From the NCBI RefSeq assembly GCF_900184935.1, contig NZ_FXYE01000001.1, forward strand, positions 1,178,001 through 1,242,000: 64,000 bases of DNA, given 5' to 3'. Under the pieces are notes generated by a model. The model had not been told where the DNA came from, searched no databases, and worked only from the letters and a program-made list of their open reading frames with translations. Below are positions 45,970 through 54,435 of this stretch, in pieces. Within the stretch, counting starts at the first letter, position 1. Every line of letters begins with the position of its first letter. A program made the position numbers and the translations under genes. The stretch is from Actibacterium lipolyticum (GTDB lineage Bacteria > Pseudomonadota > Alphaproteobacteria > Rhodobacterales > Rhodobacteraceae).

Positions 45970-47178
45970 ATGTTGTGGGAAACCGTGCGTCTTGCCGTAC
46001 AGGCAATTTTTCGCAACACGCTGCGATCGTTCCTGACCGTTTTGGGGATCGTCATCGGGGTTGCAGCCGTCATTGCGATGGTGACTGTTGGTCAGGGGTC
46101 CCAGCAACAGGTTACGGCAGATGTTGAATCGCTTGGCACCAATACGTTGATGGTCATGCCGGGGCAGGGTGGGATGCAGTCGGGGGGCTTTACGGCCGAC
46201 CGGGCGTTCACCCGCGCAGATGCCGAAGCGATGGAAGAAGAACTTTCCAGTGTTGAAATCGCTGCGCCCTATTCGATGACAAGCATCGCGGCTGTCTATG
46301 GGAATGAAAACCACTTCACTCAGCTTGCGGGTGCCGACAAATCCCTGATGCTAGCGATGGAATGGAAGATGTCGCTGGGGCGCCCGTTTACGGATGTCGA
46401 GGAAAAAGCCGGGCGGCCTGTCTGTGTGATCGGGGAAACGATCCGGCAAGAGCTGTTCGGCAACATTGACCCCGTCGGAGAGACCTTGCGGCTTAAGAAC
46501 TTGGCGTGTGAAATCGTTGGCGTGCTGGATGCAAAAGGCGTTACCAGTTTTGGCGAGGATCAGGATGATCTGGTCGCGATCCCGTTGAAGACGTTTCAGC
46601 GCCGTATCGCGGGAAATGACGACGTATCGCTGATCTACACCACCGTGCGCGATGGCGTTTCGACCGAACGCGCAATGCGAGAGATAGAGGTGCTTCTGCG
46701 CGAGCGGCGCCGCATCACCTCGGGTGAAGAAGATGACTTTTCGATCATGGATATGAAGCAGTTCGCGACGATCCTTTCAGGTATCACGGCGGTACTTACG
46801 GGGCTTTTGTCGTCGGTCGCGGCGGTTAGTTTGCTGGTGGGGGGCATCGGGATCATGAATATCATGCTGGTGTCCGTCACAGAGCGGACCCGCGAAATTG
46901 GCATCCGCCTGGCCGTTGGGGCGCAAGCGGGCCAGGTCTTGTTGCAGTTTCTTGTCGAAGCGATTGTTTTGTCGCTGTTGGGTGGTGCGTTGGGCATCAT
47001 CTTGGGGCTGGCTTTGGCGGCACTTGCGGCCAATTTGATGTCGATTCCGTTCACGCCAGATGCGTCGATTGTTTTTCTTGCCTTCGCTTTCTCTGCCGCC
47101 GTGGGTGTCGTCTTTGGCTACTTCCCGGCGCGGCGTGCTGCGCGGATGGATCCTATCGAAGCCTTGCGTCACCAATAG
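45970..47178 (+). CDS. MacB-type ABC transporter permease (FtsX fold)
   Basis: The 402-residue protein has an N-terminal membrane helix (LRSFLTVLGIVIGVAAVIAMV), a large periplasmic domain (about residues 50-270) and three more C-terminal helices, with the FtsX-like VGGIGIMNIMLVSVTERTREIGIRLAVGA motif cited in part. It forms the mechanotransmission half of a MacB transporter. The ATPase is a separate gene three bases upstream. The operon appears to end here; a strong terminator lies 210 bases downstream. Confidence 0.92.
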   Translation: MLWETVRLAVQAIFRNTLRSFLTVLGIVIGVAAVIAMVTVGQGSQQQVTADVESLGTNTLMVMPGQGGMQSGGFTADRAFTRADAEAMEEELSSVEIAAPYSMTSIAAVYGNENHFTQLAGADKSLMLAMEWKMSLGRPFTDVEEKAGRPVCVIGETIRQELFGNIDPVGETLRLKNLACEIVGVLDAKGVTSFGEDQDDLVAIPLKTFQRRIAGNDDVSLIYTTVRDGVSTERAMREIEVLLRERRRITSGEEDDFSIMDMKQFATILSGITAVLTGLLSSVAAVSLLVGGIGIMNIMLVSVTERTREIGIRLAVGAQAGQVLLQFLVEAIVLSLLGGALGIILGLALAALAANLMSIPFTPDASIVFLAFAFSAAVGVVFGYFPARRAARMDPIEALRHQ

Positions 47179-47387
47179 GCTTAGAAGCGGCGAAGTTCTG
47201 CCAGCGGCGAAAAATTTCATCCCGTTGATCTGGGTCAAGGTTGAAACAGCGGGATGAGCCTACATCTAACAATACGAATTGTGGGCGGATGTTCCTGAGC
47301 CTTCGCCAAGGCAATATCAAACACTGCGCCTTTTCCCAGCGCGGTGATGCAGGAAAATAGGGCTGTTCTTCCGTTGTCCTAATTCCC

Positions 47388-47428
47388 AAGGCGCTGTGGG
47401 CCCTCCCTCCCGCAGCGCCTTTAATTTT
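47388..47428 (+). terminator. Strong intrinsic terminator between macB-type operon and DUF1801 gene
   Basis: AAGGCGCTGTGGG (47388-47400), loop of eight, CCCGCAGCGCCTT (47409-47421), then TTAATTTT. The stem is 13 base pairs with one G-T wobble. On the plus strand the T-rich tract follows directly. It lies 210 bases downstream of the permease stop and only 10 bases before the likely DUF1801 start, so the DUF1801 message must begin within or just after it, or depend on antitermination. Confidence 0.75.
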
Positions 47429-47438
47429 GGGGGTCCGG

Positions 47439-47909
47439 ATGGCTGCACGACAACGCATGACTTTGACGGGAAAGGTGTCCGCGGCTAGATTTCTTGACAT
47501 GTTTGAACAGCGACGCCCTTTCCAAGACGCCAATGTCCAAAGTGTCTTCGCGGCATACCCCTCCGCCACGCGTGATGCGTTGCTTGATCTGCGCGAGGTG
47601 ATTTTTCAGATGGCCGCGACAACAACTGGCGTTGGCCGGGTCGAAGAGACCCTGAAATGGGGGCAGCCAGCTTATCTGACATCAGAACCGAAATCTGGTT
47701 CAACAATTCGGCTGGGGCGGCCCAAAAGCGGTGGCTTTGCCATCTACGCTCATTGTCAGACGACGATCATATCTGACTTCAGAAGCTTATTTCCCCACGA
47801 TTTCATATATGATGGCAACCGTGGGGTGCAGTTTGAAATTGGTCAGGCTGTGCCGGTCGAAAAGGTCAGGCTGCTGATTGCAAGCGCGTTGACCTATCAT
47901 TTGAAATGA
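47439..47909 (+). CDS. DUF1801-family protein
   Basis: The 156-residue protein contains VQSVFAAYPSATRDALLDLREVIF, cited in part, and EETLKWGQPAYLTSEPKSGSTIRLG with a GGFAIYAHCQTTII segment, the DUF1801 pattern. The family has a small alpha/beta fold of unknown function. The start is uncertain: ATG at 47439 has a GGGGG stretch upstream, but ATGs at 47457 and 47499 are also in frame and closer to the domain start. The adjacent strong terminator makes a short leader likely. Confidence 0.75.
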   Translation: MAARQRMTLTGKVSAARFLDMFEQRRPFQDANVQSVFAAYPSATRDALLDLREVIFQMAATTTGVGRVEETLKWGQPAYLTSEPKSGSTIRLGRPKSGGFAIYAHCQTTIISDFRSLFPHDFIYDGNRGVQFEIGQAVPVEKVRLLIASALTYHLK

Positions 47910-47932
47910 GGGCTGAAGCTGGCCGAACAGCG

Positions 47933-48598
47933 CTAAGCTTGCGTATGACGACGGCGTTTTTTCCGCGCGAGGCCAAGCCCGGCAAGCGCGCCTGACAACA
48001 GAAAGCCTGCGCTTGTAATTGGAACGGCGGCCGGATTCACGACAGTCAGCCGGATGTTGGGGTGCAGCGCGTTTGCGAACGAAATCCCGCTTGTCGAATT
48101 CCCCTCGGCACCGTCGAGGATGGTAACCAGCCCCAGTGTTTCAGGCAAAACCGCGTCAGAGAACATGGCATTCGGAGAGGCCCCAGCCAGCCAATCACCG
48201 CTGCCTTGATCGGAAGGCTCCCACTGAATGTAGTAATAGTTGCCCGCCGTGAAGGCATAGGAGATGTCGATATCATAGTAACTAACGCCTGAACCGCCGG
48301 TGACTTCGGATGCACTGACAAGTGGGGCGATCAGGTCGTACCCGTTGGTGCTGCTGTAAATGAGCACGTCGTAGGATTCTGATTTCAGGTCAAGATAGAT
48401 GCCCGCAGCGCTGATCGAAAAATCTTCCTCTACCAGAAAGGAAACGCCACGCCCTGCGCCTTCGCCGCCCGCACCGATTGTGATGGGCGATGCCGTGGCA
48501 GAGTGTAATTCAACCGTCGCCGCAGCAGCGCGAAATGGCAGGGCCATAAGCGTTAGGAACAAAGCGTGTAGAATTGCGTTGTAGATTTTCTTCGGCAC
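47933..48598 (-). CDS. VPLPA-CTERM-like sorted surface protein
   Basis: The 221-residue protein has a signal peptide (ALFLTLMALPFRAAA), a beta-rich mature part (FSISAAGIYLDLKSESYDVLIY, cited partly) and a C-terminal AAVPITSAGFLLSGALAGLGLARKKRRR. This tripartite tail (short motif, hydrophobic stretch, basic end) is the VPLPA-CTERM type of exosortase-linked sorting signals found in Roseobacter-group bacteria, with VPITS in place of VPLPA. The start is GTG at 48598 with GGGGG upstream. An exosortase and a matching glycan locus are expected elsewhere. The ligand or role is unknown. Confidence 0.7.
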   Translation of the reverse strand: MPKKIYNAILHALFLTLMALPFRAAAATVELHSATASPITIGAGGEGAGRGVSFLVEEDFSISAAGIYLDLKSESYDVLIYSSTNGYDLIAPLVSASEVTGGSGVSYYDIDISYAFTAGNYYYIQWEPSDQGSGDWLAGASPNAMFSDAVLPETLGLVTILDGAEGNSTSGISFANALHPNIRLTVVNPAAVPITSAGFLLSGALAGLGLARKKRRRHTQA

Positions 48599-48709
48599 CT
48601 GAGGCCCCCGCGGTAAGTAAACTAAACGTCCGTTTCCGACAGAAGAGCGCGTTAAGGTGAATCATTCGTTAACGGCGCGAAAGAAATTTGGATCACGGTA
48701 GTTAAGTGT

Positions 48710-48755
48710 CTGCAAATAAATAAAAAGGGGCGACCTGAAGCAACAGGCCACCCCC
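48710..48755 (-). terminator. Second hairpin terminator downstream of the GDPD gene
   Basis: GGGGCGACCTG (48727-48737) pairs imperfectly (two mismatches) with CAGGCCACCCC (48744-48754). Read on the minus strand, the hairpin is followed by TTTTTATTTATTT, a typical intrinsic terminator. It lies about 185 bases beyond the GDPD stop and probably catches readthrough from the first hairpin at 48894. Confidence 0.6.
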
Positions 48756-48893
48756 GAAAAATGATCTTTTGAAATACTTAGTATCGCGTCGTCTAACGTA
48801 ATGGTTACAGCGGGATTATGGCGCGGCGATGTAACACTGGTGTTAAACGCCCAAGGTTTTCCGCTGCGCAGCAGCGAATGCGCATTGCTGATC

Positions 48894-48922
48894 GAAAGGG
48901 GGCGACCGATGAGGCCGCCCCA
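48894..48922 (-). terminator. Hairpin terminator directly downstream of the GDPD gene
   Basis: GGGGCGACC (48899-48907), loop GATGA, GGCCGCCCC (48913-48921): a nine-pair stem with one mismatch. On the minus strand it is followed by a short T run (CCTTTCGAT). It begins 17 bases past the GDPD stop codon, so it should be the main terminator of the phnF-phnM-GDPD arm. Confidence 0.65.
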
Positions 48923-48938
48923 CTGTCGCCGCGAAGTA

Positions 48939-50153
48939 TCAGTTCAGGCCCATGCAGCTTGCATAGTAGCTGACGGTCGCGGGCCAATCGCTGAAGACGC
49001 CTTCGACCTGAACGTCTTGGGCAAGAACGTGAAGCAGGTTGAAATAGTCTGCGTCGTTATTGACCGCGTCTTTCACCGATTGGAAATACCAACCACCGCC
49101 GTTGCCCAGCGGACCAGAGCGTTCAAGCGTCCAGGTGATGATTTTCAGGCCAGCCTCTTTCGCCTGTTTGGCGTATTCGGAGGGAACGATTTCGCCGCCC
49201 TCTAACGTCACCAGAACCCACATCGGCGGCGCGATGAAGTTCACGCCCATATCGGCCAGCTCCTGCATGGAGTGTGGCCATGTGGACGGGTCCATCGCGC
49301 TCCACCCTTCAAGGTCATAGCTGCCGTCAAGATAAACGGCTTGGGCACCGAACTCTGGCTCGTTGTTGATCCAGTACAGAACGTCATCAAGGTTAAAGCT
49401 TTGCGCCCAAACGTCAGACGCAGGGATGCCAGCGGCCTTGTATTCGTCGATCATCTTTTGCGCGTAGTCTTCTTGGGTGAAGCCATCAAAGGGCATATCG
49501 ACCGACGGCGACTTCAGCTCAGGCGTGAATTTCGCGCCCAGCGATTTGAACAGTGCGATGGAATCAGCATGCGTCATCAGGGTGCCCCCTTGGGTCGAAT
49601 ACAGATCGGTGCGCCAGTCGGCGGTGCCGTTCATGTAATCAGCGGCGGTGGTGGCGGTTTTGTTTGCGGCGTCCATCTTTCCGGTCAGGGTGCGGAATTC
49701 GGCCAGCGTGATGTCAGAGGCGCGGCATTCGGCCTTGGCGGGTTCTTCCCCGGTGGCCGGGGCGAAGGGCGTTGTGCATTTCGCGGCCAGATCAGTGCCA
49801 AGGATGTTGGTCGTGGTGTGCAGGTCGTTCTGGGCGTGGCGGCAGACAAGTTCCTTGTCGGCGGTAAAGGTCACGTCACATTCCAGAATCCCGGCACCCA
49901 TGCGCGCGGCGGCACGGTTGGATTCAACGGTATGTTCCGGGAACATCAGCGGCGCGCCACGGTGGCCAATCGAAAAGTTGGAGCGCTTGAATGGGCCAGC
50001 GGCGCAGCTTTCTAGCTTGGCTTTCAGCGGGCCATCTTCCATCCGGTCGATCAGATAGAACGGGCGCGGGCCCATTTCGATGACCTCAGCAATGGCAGAG
50101 GTGGCGCAGATGGCTGCAGCGGCGGCCAACGCAAAAGTGGATTTCGAAAACAT
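48939..50153 (-). CDS. Periplasmic glycerophosphodiester phosphodiesterase
   Basis: The 404-residue protein has a signal peptide ([16 protein letters not shown]) and the GDPD core: [14 protein letters not shown] with catalytic His-Arg, and [23 protein letters not shown] with the metal-binding Glu-Asp and second His, then TPELKS and the late IITWTLERS. It hydrolyses glycerophosphodiesters to glycerol 3-phosphate and an alcohol. It lies 89 bases after the first phnM on the same strand and next to the C-P lyase genes, so it probably supplies phosphorus from diesters. A role on phosphonate esters is possible but only inferred. ATG at 50153 is favoured by GGGGA. Confidence 0.88.
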   Translation of the reverse strand: MFSKSTFALAAAAAICATSAIAEVIEMGPRPFYLIDRMEDGPLKAKLESCAAGPFKRSNFSIGHRGAPLMFPEHTVESNRAAARMGAGILECDVTFTADKELVCRHAQNDLHTTTNILGTDLAAKCTTPFAPATGEEPAKAECRASDITLAEFRTLTGKMDAANKTATTAADYMNGTADWRTDLYSTQGGTLMTHADSIALFKSLGAKFTPELKSPSVDMPFDGFTQEDYAQKMIDEYKAAGIPASDVWAQSFNLDDVLYWINNEPEFGAQAVYLDGSYDLEGWSAMDPSTWPHSMQELADMGVNFIAPPMWVLVTLEGGEIVPSEYAKQAKEAGLKIITWTLERSGPLGNGGGWYFQSVKDAVNNDADYFNLLHVLAQDVQVEGVFSDWPATVSYYASCMGLN

Positions 50154-50242
50154 GTGTGTCCCCATGGTTTTGTGTGACCACGGAACTTAGGCGACCAACT
50201 GTGTCAGCGGGTTTAAGCCCATGTAACGGCGGCTTGAAGGTT

Positions 50243-51424
50243 TTATTCCGCCGCCATGTCAAGCGCGGCGAGGCGACCGGCAAAGCGATGCGCGGCTTCG
50301 CCTGCAAGGTAACTTAGCCGTCCGCCGCAAATCGTCATCTCAACCCGGCGGGTGTGTTCGTTCACCACACAGATGTCAGCGCGTTTGCCAATGTCCAACC
50401 GCCCGCGATCGGGCATGCGCAAAATCTCGGCCGGTTTTTCCGAAATCATCGCCCACGCCTCGGGCAGGGTTTTGACGCGCTCATCCACCAATCGCCACGC
50501 TGCGGCAGCCAGGGCGGGGTAGTAATAGTCAGACACCAGCGCATCGCACAGGTTTTGCGTCACCAGATCCATCGCCGCGATGTTGCCGGATTGGGAGCCG
50601 CCCCGAACGATATTGGGCGCGCCCATCAGAACCGGGTCATTCATTGCCTTCGCAGCAGCCGCAGCCCGGCGCGAGGTGGGAAACTCTGCAATCCGCGCGC
50701 CGATCATCGAATAACGTTCGCGGGTTTCGCCGTCAGGGTCATCATGCGAGCCATAGGTGACGCCAAGTGCATCGAACTGATCCGCCAGATTGCACAGGTG
50801 GCGCGGCACATCTTTGGTGCGGGCTTTGGCGGCGTTGACGAGGGCCATGTGTTCTTCTGGCGTGCGGCCCGCCTGTTTCGCCCAGTGGTAAATCACTTCG
50901 GGCTGTTCGCGGGCGTGATCCAATGCTTCGTCCAAGTGATTGTTGAAGATGACGTAATCGATGCCGTACCGCTTGATTGCCGCCAAAAGGCGGGGGCCGG
51001 TGTCAACAAGGTGTGTTTCGCAACGTATTTGAAGGCGCAGATCACTTAGGGCGTGGCGGCGATAACGCGCTAAGGCGTCCATCACCTCTTCTGCGCGGGC
51101 GGGGCCGCGGTGGCCGCCTTCCCATGACCAGCTTTGTGCCAGCCAAGCGGTGGTGACGCCATTCGCGGCGGCTTCGCGGTCGGTGCCGGCTAGACCTGTC
51201 ATCAGATCGAAAGGCGCGGTGGGGCGGGGTGCGATATGGCGTTCAAACGCGTCGCCGTGCATGTCGATGATACCGGGTAAGATCAGATAGCCGGTCATAT
51301 CGACTTCGGGGAGGGGCCCCTTGGTGATACGGCCATCGGCAACCGCAAGCGAGCGTTGCTGCATTTCGCCATCGCGCAGGATGGTCGCGCCAGTGAAGCG
51401 CAGAGGGCTAAGATGCTGTGACAT
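50243..51424 (-). CDS. phnM: PhnM-family amidohydrolase, divergent copy (first)
   Basis: The 393-residue protein has the PhnM metal-site parts: IIDMHGDAFERHI, GSHDDPD, AEFPTSRRAA, LMGAPNIVRGGSQSGN and VSDYYYPAL. PhnM in E. coli removes pyrophosphate from 5-triphospho-ribose 1-methylphosphonate. Compared with the second copy (58251) it lacks the SLMDHTPGQRQF stretch, which is replaced by IFNNHLDEALDHA; the two are clearly different subfamilies. It follows phnF after 82 bases and precedes the GDPD, away from the main operon. It may act on a different substrate. Confidence 0.85.
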   Translation of the reverse strand: MSQHLSPLRFTGATILRDGEMQQRSLAVADGRITKGPLPEVDMTGYLILPGIIDMHGDAFERHIAPRPTAPFDLMTGLAGTDREAAANGVTTAWLAQSWSWEGGHRGPARAEEVMDALARYRRHALSDLRLQIRCETHLVDTGPRLLAAIKRYGIDYVIFNNHLDEALDHAREQPEVIYHWAKQAGRTPEEHMALVNAAKARTKDVPRHLCNLADQFDALGVTYGSHDDPDGETRERYSMIGARIAEFPTSRRAAAAAKAMNDPVLMGAPNIVRGGSQSGNIAAMDLVTQNLCDALVSDYYYPALAAAAWRLVDERVKTLPEAWAMISEKPAEILRMPDRGRLDIGKRADICVVNEHTRRVEMTICGGRLSYLAGEAAHRFAGRLAALDMAAE

Positions 51425-51506
51425 GGCAACTGCTCGATACTCTGGTTTTCCCTGTGGATAACCCGAATCTGTATCGTGTATGTGACAGAAACCCCTTGTT
51501 TTTCTG

Positions 51507-52217
51507 CTATTCGGGCGAAACCGTTAGGCTGATCCGGTCGCCTGCGAACCATGTGATGCCATATTCCACGGGTTGCAGGGTCGCATCCACATTCACGCTT
51601 ACAGTGCGCAAAATCGGTGCGCCTTCGGCAATGCGTAGATGCAGCGCCTGCGTCGGCGTTGCCAGTTTCGCCGTTAGCCGGGTCGATGAACGTGTGTAAT
51701 CCGCAACCCCGACGGAAGCCAAGGCAGCCGTCACAGATCCCGTTTCCTGCAACGCCTTCGGTAGCAGAGGAAACCGCGCAGCGGGAAAGACACTTCGGAA
51801 AAGCGCAAGTGGGGCGCCATCTGCGGATGAAACGCCTTCGTACACATGGACCTCATCCTGTTGGGACAGGGCCAATGCGTCTGCCTCGCGGGTATTGGCC
51901 AGACGGGTTTCGATGCGCAGGATCTTTCGTTCAGGCGTTTGCCCGGCTGCTTGAAGGTTTTGGTGAAAGCGTACCCGGCGACCGATGGGATATTCCGTCG
52001 GTTTCGCGTTGATAAAAACGCCCGAGCCTCGTCGCGAATGCACCAGCCCGGTTTCCGCCATCTCAGATAGCGCGCGGCGAACCGTGTGGCGGTTCACACC
52101 GAACCGAAGCGCCAATTCCGCTTCGGTCGGAAGTTTGTCGCCCGGGCGATAGTGCCCCTCAGCAATTTCTGTGCGCAGCGATGAAGCGATGGATTTCCAG
52201 AGAGCGGTCCGGCTCAT
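51507..52217 (-). CDS. phnF: GntR/HutC-family transcriptional regulator PhnF
   Basis: The 236-residue protein has a winged helix-turn-helix (YRPGDKLPTEAELALRFGVNRHTVRRALSEM, cited in part; residues about 20-75) and a UTRA effector-binding domain. PhnF-type regulators repress phn genes until phosphate is scarce or a ligand binds. It is divergent from phnG, with a 10-base perfect inverted repeat between them at 52274-52307. It probably controls both arms: phnF-phnM-GDPD to the left and phnGHIJKLN to the right. Confidence 0.9.
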   Translation of the reverse strand: MSRTALWKSIASSLRTEIAEGHYRPGDKLPTEAELALRFGVNRHTVRRALSEMAETGLVHSRRGSGVFINAKPTEYPIGRRVRFHQNLQAAGQTPERKILRIETRLANTREADALALSQQDEVHVYEGVSSADGAPLALFRSVFPAARFPLLPKALQETGSVTAALASVGVADYTRSSTRLTAKLATPTQALHLRIAEGAPILRTVSVNVDATLQPVEYGITWFAGDRISLTVSPE

Positions 52218-52273
52218 GTTGTCACCTAAACTTCATATCTCTGTTCTTGTTCGACTCAGCGCCGATGCGTAAT

Positions 52274-52307
52274 GATTTGTCTAGTTGTATAGTTAAATAG
52301 ACAAATC
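52274..52307. promoter_or_regulatory. Putative PhnF operator (perfect 10-base inverted repeat)
   Basis: GATTTGTCTA (52274-52283) and TAGACAAATC (52298-52307) are perfect inverted repeats separated by 14 bases, within the 104-base region between divergent phnF and phnG. The spacer holds GTTGTATAG, so TTGTCTAG and TTGTATAG appear in tandem. A GntR-type dimer is expected to bind a palindrome of this kind. The site ends 14 bases before the phnG start, where bound repressor would block transcription or initiation of both arms. Confidence 0.65.
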
Positions 52308-52321
52308 GGCAAGCTGTCTAC

Positions 52322-52768
52322 ATGGCACATATGGATACTCGACAAGGTTGGATGGGGCTTGTGGCTAAGGCCCCGGCAGAGGCATTGGCCCGGCATTGGG
52401 CTGCACTTGGCGTGTCACCCGAATTCACATGGCTGCGCCCGCCCGAGGTGGGCGGTGCGATGGTTCGTGGGCGGATGGGTGGCACCGGCGCGGCATTTAA
52501 CATCGGTGAAATGACGATCACGCGCTGCGCCCTGAAACTCACGAAGGGCGGGGCCATCGGTCATGCCCATGTGCAAGGGCGTGACAAGGCAAAGGCCGAA
52601 CAGGCTGCGCTGGTCGATGCGCTGATGCAGACGGATTTGGCCGACACGGTTCGCACAGCGGTGCTGGTGCCGCTGGCGGATGAACTGGCGGTCGCATCAG
52701 CGGCACGGGCGGCCAAGGCGGCAGCCACCAAAGTCGATTTTTTCACAATGGTTCGCGGAGAGGATTGA
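52322..52768 (+). CDS. phnG: C-P lyase complex subunit PhnG
   Basis: The 148-residue protein has the PhnG elements WMGLVAKAPAEALARHW, ARPPEVGGAMVRGRMGGTG-like (TWLRPPEVGGAMVRGR) and FNIGEMTITRCALKL with GHAHVQGRDKAKAEQAALVDAL, cited partly. PhnG is a core subunit of the PhnGHIJ complex that makes 5-triphosphoribosyl-phosphonate and cleaves the C-P bond. It opens the plus-strand operon. The phnH start is one base past the phnG stop. Confidence 0.93.
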   Translation: MAHMDTRQGWMGLVAKAPAEALARHWAALGVSPEFTWLRPPEVGGAMVRGRMGGTGAAFNIGEMTITRCALKLTKGGAIGHAHVQGRDKAKAEQAALVDALMQTDLADTVRTAVLVPLADELAVASAARAAKAAATKVDFFTMVRGED

Positions 52769-52769
52769 G

Positions 52770-53342
52770 ATGACAACTGAAGCTTCTTTAACGGGTGGGT
52801 TTGAAAACACCCCGGTCGATGCGGCCCATGCGTTTCGTGTGGCCTTGAACACAATGGCACGGCCCGGCCACATTGAAACCGTCACGGGTGCCAAACCGCC
52901 CGCGCCATTGTCGGTTGCGGCGGGGGCGTTGCTGCTGACACTGGCAGATGACGAAACGCCGGTTTATCTGGCGCCGTCGCACGACCTTCCCGAAGTGCGC
53001 GATTGGATAACCTTTCACACTGGAGCGCCGCTTTCTGACCCGGCTGAGGCTGTTTTCGCGGTCGGCGGTTGGTCCGCGCTGCGCCCGCTGGATCACTTTC
53101 GGATTGGGGTGCCGGAATATCCAGATCGCTCTGCCACATTGATCGTGGAGATGGTTGGACTGGAAAACCACGGTGCCATTTTGACAGGGCCAGGGATTCA
53201 GCACAGCGCGCGGCTGTCCCTTCCGGCGGTAGAGGCGTTTAGGGCAAATTCAGCGTTGTTCCCATTAGGGTTGGACTTCTACCTGACTGCGGGCAACAAC
53301 CTTGCCGCGCTTCCCCGCACCACCAAGATAGAGCGCGCCTGA
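52770..53342 (+). CDS. phnH: C-P lyase complex subunit PhnH
   Basis: The 190-residue protein has the PhnH pattern VDAAHAFRVALNTMARPGHI, TLADDETPVYLAPS, and GTPEYPDRSATLIVEM-like (GVPEYPDRSATLIVEM) near the middle. PhnH, a core subunit, dimerises within the PhnGHIJ complex. The ATG at 52770 is just after the phnG TGA, and its own TGA shares a base with the phnI ATG (TGATG), which supports tight translational coupling in the operon. An upstream in-frame extension is read within phnG and is rejected. Confidence 0.92.
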   Translation: MTTEASLTGGFENTPVDAAHAFRVALNTMARPGHIETVTGAKPPAPLSVAAGALLLTLADDETPVYLAPSHDLPEVRDWITFHTGAPLSDPAEAVFAVGGWSALRPLDHFRIGVPEYPDRSATLIVEMVGLENHGAILTGPGIQHSARLSLPAVEAFRANSALFPLGLDFYLTAGNNLAALPRTTKIERA

Positions 53343-54430
53343 TGTATGTCGCGGTAAAAGGCGGCGAGCGCGCCATCGACAACGCCCACGCATGGCTGGC
53401 CGAAGAGAGGCGCGGCGACACGGCTGTGGCGGAATTGAGCGTGGCGCAAATCCGCGAGCAGTTGTCGCTGGCCGTGAGCCGGGTCATGGCCGAAGGGTCA
53501 TTGTTTGATCCCGACCTTGCCGCCCTTGCCATCAAACAAGCACGCGGCGATTTGATAGAGGCGATCTTCCTGATCCGTGCCTATCGCACGACACTGCCGC
53601 GCATCGGCAATTCCAGACCGATCGAAACAGAAAGCATGGCCTGCGATCGTCGCATCTCGGCCACGTTCAAGGATGTGCCGGGGGGGCAGGTTCTTGGCCC
53701 GACGTTCGATTACACCCACCGGCTGTTGGACTTTGTGCTTGCCGCAGATGGTGAAGTTCCCGAAGCGGCCAGTGTTTCGGCCGATACCGGGGGCGTGCCT
53801 CATGTCACCAGCTTTCTAAACCGCGACGGGTTGATCCAAACCGAAGACCCGGATGATGCACCGCCCCCCGATCTAACGCGCACCCCGTTGGAGTTTCCGG
53901 CCAACCGCGCGCTTCGCCTGCAAGCCTTGGCGCGCGGGGACGAAGGGTTCGTGCTTTCGATGGCCTATTCCACCCAGCGTGGCTATGGGCGCAATCATCC
54001 GTTCGTGGCCGAGTTGCGCGTGGGCCGTGTTGCAGTTGAAATGGATATTCCCGAACTGGGCTTCGCGGTTGAAATAGGGGAAATCACCGTGACCGAGTGT
54101 GAAACCGTCAATCAGTTCACAGGCTCGAAAACCGAACCGCCACAGTTTACGCGTGGCTATGGCCTGACCTTTGGGCACACGGAACGCAAAGCGATTTCCA
54201 TGGCGCTGGTGGATCGGGCAATGCGTTGGAAAGAGTTGGGCGAAGACAACGTCGGCGCCCCGGCGCAGGACGAAGAGTTTGTTCTAAGCCATGCCGACAA
54301 TATTCAAGCGACGGGGTTTCTGGAGCATATCAAGCTGCCCCATTACGTCGACTTTCAGTCAGAATTGGAATTGGTGCGTAAACTTCGGGCCGAAGCGGCC
54401 GCCGCCAATGCACCAGAGGCGGCAGAATGA
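53342..54430 (+). CDS. phnI: C-P lyase complex subunit PhnI
   Basis: The 362-residue protein is a standard PhnI: MYVAVKGGERAIDNAHAWLA at the start, DFVLAADGEVPEAASVSADT-type middle and YGLTFGHTERKAISMALVDRAM near the end (cited partly). PhnI is a nucleosidase that, with PhnGHL, replaces adenine of ATP by the phosphonate. The stop overlaps the start of a short plus-strand frame of doubtful reality (54427-54639), and a better small gene runs opposite. The 205-base gap before phnJ is unusual for this operon. Confidence 0.95.
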   Translation: MYVAVKGGERAIDNAHAWLAEERRGDTAVAELSVAQIREQLSLAVSRVMAEGSLFDPDLAALAIKQARGDLIEAIFLIRAYRTTLPRIGNSRPIETESMACDRRISATFKDVPGGQVLGPTFDYTHRLLDFVLAADGEVPEAASVSADTGGVPHVTSFLNRDGLIQTEDPDDAPPPDLTRTPLEFPANRALRLQALARGDEGFVLSMAYSTQRGYGRNHPFVAELRVGRVAVEMDIPELGFAVEIGEITVTECETVNQFTGSKTEPPQFTRGYGLTFGHTERKAISMALVDRAMRWKELGEDNVGAPAQDEEFVLSHADNIQATGFLEHIKLPHYVDFQSELELVRKLRAEAAAANAPEAAE

Positions 54431-54435
54431 ACAGC

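Larger units (their letters stand above)
48599..48938. other. 340-base intergenic region with two hairpin terminators
   Basis: The region lies between the VPLPA-CTERM-like gene, which is transcribed away from it, and the 3' end of the GDPD gene, which is transcribed into it. It contains two related hairpins (48727-48754 and 48894-48922) and an A/T-rich tract at 48712-48726. The short open frames here have no ribosome-binding site or coding character. The promoter of the VPLPA-CTERM-like gene should be in the left part, but no clear -35/-10 pair is visible. Confidence 0.5.

Noticed and set aside
48801-49205. 134-codon plus-strand frame running from the intergenic region into the GDPD gene
   Set aside because: Mostly antisense to a clear GDPD and crossing its terminator hairpin; no start signal.
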